Of a stretch of DNA of 33,630 nucleotides, positions 31,152-33,630 are shown piece by piece. The stretch covers positions 1 through 33,630 of the forward strand of contig CAJNOQ010001280.1 in assembly GCA_905250885.1 (NCBI GenBank), read 5' to 3'. The notes below the pieces were generated by a model. That model was not told the DNA's origin, did no database searches, and worked only from the letters and a program-made list of their open reading frames with translations. Both the position numbers and the translations under genes were made by a program. Source of the DNA: Didymodactylos carnosus (Eukaryota > Rotifera > Eurotatoria > Philodinida > Philodinidae). Within the stretch, counting starts at the first letter, position 1. Each line of letters opens with the position of its first letter.

Positions 31152-31875
31152 ATGAAATTTCGTGCAAAATTACTTGATCAAGCATCAATTACACAATTCA
31201 CACGTAAGCATCCTATCATCTATTAATTGTGAGACAAACAATTATATATTAATTATTGATGTTCTAGGAATATTAACTGGAATATCAAAAGTAGCCAAAG
31301 TGGGCGTTTTACGTTTAGTATCAGATAAAGTTGTTTTTGTTTTATGTGATAAAATGTTTGGTGGTGGTGTTAGTATGTACACTGAACTTGAACCTGTAAA
31401 TATAAAATACATTATGTTTTTGTTCCTCTTTTTTTATATCTTGTTTATTTAAGAATCGTTTTTTTGATAGTTATACAATGGAAGGTTTATCAATCGAATC
31501 AAATGAAATATACATGGAAATTACATTTGATGATATTGTTCGAGCTTTTAAAACAGCTCAAAATGCAAAAGTAAGAAAAACAAATGTGACTATTTGTCTA
31601 TGTCATAATAAAAAAAACATTCATTTTATGTCATTTTAGTCATTTAAAATACGTTTGATGAAAAAAAATGGTGCACCTTGTTTGACAATCGATGCTGAAG
31701 TAGTATGTATTTGTTGATTTGAAAATTATAAACAAACAGTATCTATTTTATAGATAATTTTTCTTAGACATCAATTTCTCTTACATCACGACAATTGACA
31801 TGTGATATACCAATACATTTAATTGCACGAAAAAATTGGAATGATTTTCGAGAACCATCAATGCCAAATTATGAA
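31152..31875 (+). CDS. HUS1: checkpoint clamp subunit HUS1, N-terminal half only
   Basis: HUS1 forms the RAD9-RAD1-HUS1 ring that loads at damaged DNA and supports ATR signalling in the nucleus. Five exons (31152-31203, 31268-31395, 31454-31570, 31640-31702, 31768-31875) encode 156 residues without stops. They match the first half of animal HUS1: MKFRAKLLDQASITQFTR, LCDKMFGGGVSMYTELEP, NRFFDSYTMEGLSIESNE, FKTAQNAK, TCDIPIHLIARKNW. Animal HUS1 is about 280 residues, so the second PCNA-like domain is missing. Exon 5 ends at a good donor (GTACGT). However, none of the roughly 1.2 kb before the opposing gene at 33052 encodes recognisable HUS1 sequence on the plus strand. Read-through of the donor would stop at 31912-31914, giving 168 residues. 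It is either a truncated copy or a gene whose last exons lie beyond an unusually long intron. Intact frames suggest recent truncation or use as a short product. Confidence 0.85.
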
Positions 31876-33051
31876 GTACGTAGAATTCCTATTCATTTAA
31901 AATATTATACTTAGATTTTGATTACACATGAAAGAAGTTGCTATATAGAACGTGACAAAAACTTTTGAATTGCTCTAAATAATTCTTCAGTATAAATAAT
32001 ATCTCTGTATATAGTAGCATCTTCGAAATGGTTAACTCTATTAATCAATAAAATAATGTATTGTAAAAAATAAACTATATAGACAATATTTTTAACAAAC
32101 TGACGTTACCTACATTTCTCTTTAGAATTGAAATTTGAGACTATGTCTGATAGATGATTATGAGAAAAATTTGACAAGTCCGACATGAAATAGATTCTTG
32201 AAGGAGCGCTTTCTATATAACAGCTGATCATACCCTTTAAAATAAATCGACTACTAGACTAAATTTCGGATAATTGTTTGAATACAGCAGTAGCATTACT
32301 AAGATTAGGTAGACAAATATCGAAAACAAAATGTCGATACAGCGATATTACCGCGAACGATTGTTTATTGGAAAAGACCAATAAATGAGGCCACTTTTCT
32401 ATTTTGTAAATCATGTTTTCAAACTTAACTGAAGTTAAGTGGTGACTAGTCATTATCTGACACAGTCACAAATATCTAGTAGCGCATCATGAAAATATAT
32501 TTTGTGTAAAACTACTTTTCGAACTCACTCTCACAATGCCCTTCCCCCTCCCCATCTCCCGCGACATGATATATAAAATACAAAACCAGGCTCATTTAGT
32601 CTTCTTTTCTAATAAACGAGTCTTCGCGATAATGTCGTTCGCGATATTGTCGGCACAAAATGAAAATTATACGAATGTGTTGGTACATGTATGACTCTAG
32701 CTCTTCGTTCTCACTCATATGCATTTTTATTTTATTTTTCATTGACATGTATTCGAATTTTACCTAATAAATCATAAATTTAATTTATTCATGCTCCCGT
32801 TTTATTTTTTCTTCATCAGCTTCGACATTTTTTTTCGGTCGACATTTGATTTTCAACATTTTTTTGTCGACATTTTACCGTCGACGTTTGACTACTTCCC
32901 CGAAAAAACAATCTACTCATGAATTCTGTTATGTTAGATCAGCACTATTTCATTTGATTTGATACGTTTTACTGTTAAGCAAAAATGGCAATTTTATAAT
33001 TAAAAACGGTATATATATATACAATATATAGAAGAAAAAAAAAAGTGATAT
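31876..33051. other. region after HUS1 exon 5, no HUS1 C-terminal exons seen
   Basis: About 1.2 kb of A+T-rich sequence. I looked in the plus-strand frames for the rest of HUS1 and saw none. A minus-strand frame at 32453-32259 has no recognised motif. A C-rich patch lies at about 32530-32560. A CGACATT repeat cluster occupies 32626-32892 and is listed separately. A (TA)n-like run lies at about 33010-33021. Confidence 0.45.
32626..32892. repeat. AATGTCG / CGACATT repeat cluster in opposite orientations
   Basis: On the left (32626-32652) the words GATAATGTCG and GATATTGTCG occur in tandem. On the right (32822-32892) five related units occur: TCGACATTT, TCGACATTTGA, AACATTT, TCGACATTTT and TCGACGTTTGA. 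The two sides are inverted relative to each other and separated by 170 bp. The cores CGACATTTGA and CGACGTTTGA are the same as in the foldback at 25424-25595, suggesting related elements. Confidence 0.5.
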
Positions 33052-33630
33052 TCACGTCCTATAAAAATAGAAATAAAAAAATATAAAGTAAATTATTAGT
33101 AAGTTTTGTTTTAATCGACTGTTTGCTCTACTTGGCGTTGGAACTGTTGATACTTGTATAACATACCGTTCATTTGGTAAACATATTTGAAAACAGTTTA
33201 ACTTTTTACATTCTTGACTATAATAGATATATTGTTCACGACAGGTATGTTTGGATTCAGAACTAATAGATGATTCATTTGATGATGATTTTTTCAAATT
33301 TAATGGTATTTTTAATCCAGTGACTATGGTGGTAGAATTTTTTCTTATAGCTGGCATTGGTGGTTGTTGTTCATAGTGATATCCACCGCGACATTGTGTA
33401 CCCGTATAAATAATTGATTTTTGCTCATTTAATAAATAATTAAATGTACAATTACAGACTAATGGATTATTATCAACTTCAATTGTTGATCGAGAAAAAT
33501 TGTTGAATACACACGGATTAAATGTTTGAAATTGATTTGATTTTAATTGTAAATATAATGATGATGATTGAGGATAACGACGGTTTAGATTAAAATTTTG
33601 ATTTAAACCATAAAATGTACATAAGTCAAT
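33052..33630 (-). CDS. C-terminal part of a leucine-rich-repeat protein with LRR cap
   Basis: An open frame enters from the right edge at 33630 and runs on the minus strand to a stop at 33052-33054, about 192 codons in the window. It contains NPLVCNCTFNYLL (about 33467-33429), followed by further cysteines in TQCRGGYHY. This fits the cysteine-rich C-terminal cap (LRRCT, usually NPWxCxC) of extracellular leucine-rich-repeat proteins. After the cap comes a Ser/Lys-rich region with CREQYIYYSQECKKLNC, a cysteine cluster. The last 16 or so residues are very hydrophobic and aromatic (LLIIYFIFFYFYFY). They could be a terminal membrane anchor or simply translated A+T-rich sequence before the first stop. 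The repeats themselves and the start lie outside the window, so the family cannot be named. Confidence 0.65.
   Translation of the reverse strand: MDLCTFYGLNQNFNLNRRYPQSSSLYLQLKSNQFQTFNPCVFNNFSRSTIEVDNNPLVCNCTFNYLLNEQKSIIYTGTQCRGGYHYEQQPPMPAIRKNSTTIVTGLKIPLNLKKSSSNESSISSESKHTCREQYIYYSQECKKLNCFQICLPNERYVIQVSTVPTPSRANSRLKQNLLIIYFIFFYFYFYRT

Noticed and set aside
1..33630. tRNA or rRNA genes
   Set aside because: No GGTTCGANTCC-type B box with a matching acceptor stem and no conserved rRNA segments were seen, although a computed scan would be more reliable.

Overview
The window looks like a gene-rich stretch of an invertebrate nuclear genome, most probably a bdelloid rotifer (Rotaria/Adineta type). 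The reasons are strong A+T richness, animal-type genes cut by many short GT-AG introns (mostly 56-175 bp), AATAAA signals close to stops, pyrimidine-YAG acceptors just ahead of several start codons (as expected for spliced-leader trans-splicing), and decayed LINE and probable Penelope-like retroelements among many small inverted-repeat elements. The assignment is inferred from style and content; no marker gene proves it.

Layout. Seven genes lie on the plus strand: a two-pore-domain potassium channel (245-2355, 3 exons), translation initiation factor eIF3a (8548-13519, 12 exons, complete), mitochondrial GatC (14151-14624, one exon), an F-box/leucine-rich-repeat protein (16747-19199, 5 exons), an unrecognised proline-rich protein with SPII-type repeats (21652-23558, 3 exons), the mitochondrial UbiB-family kinase-like protein ADCK2 (26978-29528, 3 exons) and the 9-1-1 clamp subunit HUS1 (31152-31875, 5 exons, apparently missing its C-terminal half). 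One minus-strand gene enters from the right edge (33630 to 33052) and carries a leucine-rich-repeat C-terminal cap. All exon joins below were made by keeping the reading frame and matching known family sequence from memory; no transcript was available.

The gaps between genes are repeat-rich. A badly decayed LINE lies on the minus strand (about 5700-3737), with endonuclease and reverse transcriptase remnants but the catalytic core deleted. A 398-bp segment upstream of eIF3a is bounded by 62-bp direct repeats. Between GatC and the F-box gene there are GACTTG-rich and GTGCC-rich repeat clusters. Upstream of ADCK2 are a Penelope-like fragment, a foldback made of 15-bp units and a 181-bp MITE. ADCK2 intron 1 holds a tiny TTAA-bounded MITE. 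Between ADCK2 and HUS1 sit a 515-bp element with about 78-bp inverted ends and a near-perfect 225-bp palindrome whose arms contain a hammerhead-ribozyme-like motif.

The genes do not form one pathway; they are ordinary housekeeping and signalling genes in the same orientation. Points worth a second look are the truncated HUS1 with a 40-bp relic of its exon 3 about 5.4 kb upstream, the degenerate second pore of the potassium channel, the hammerhead-like palindrome, and two foldback loci that share CGACATTTGA-type units.
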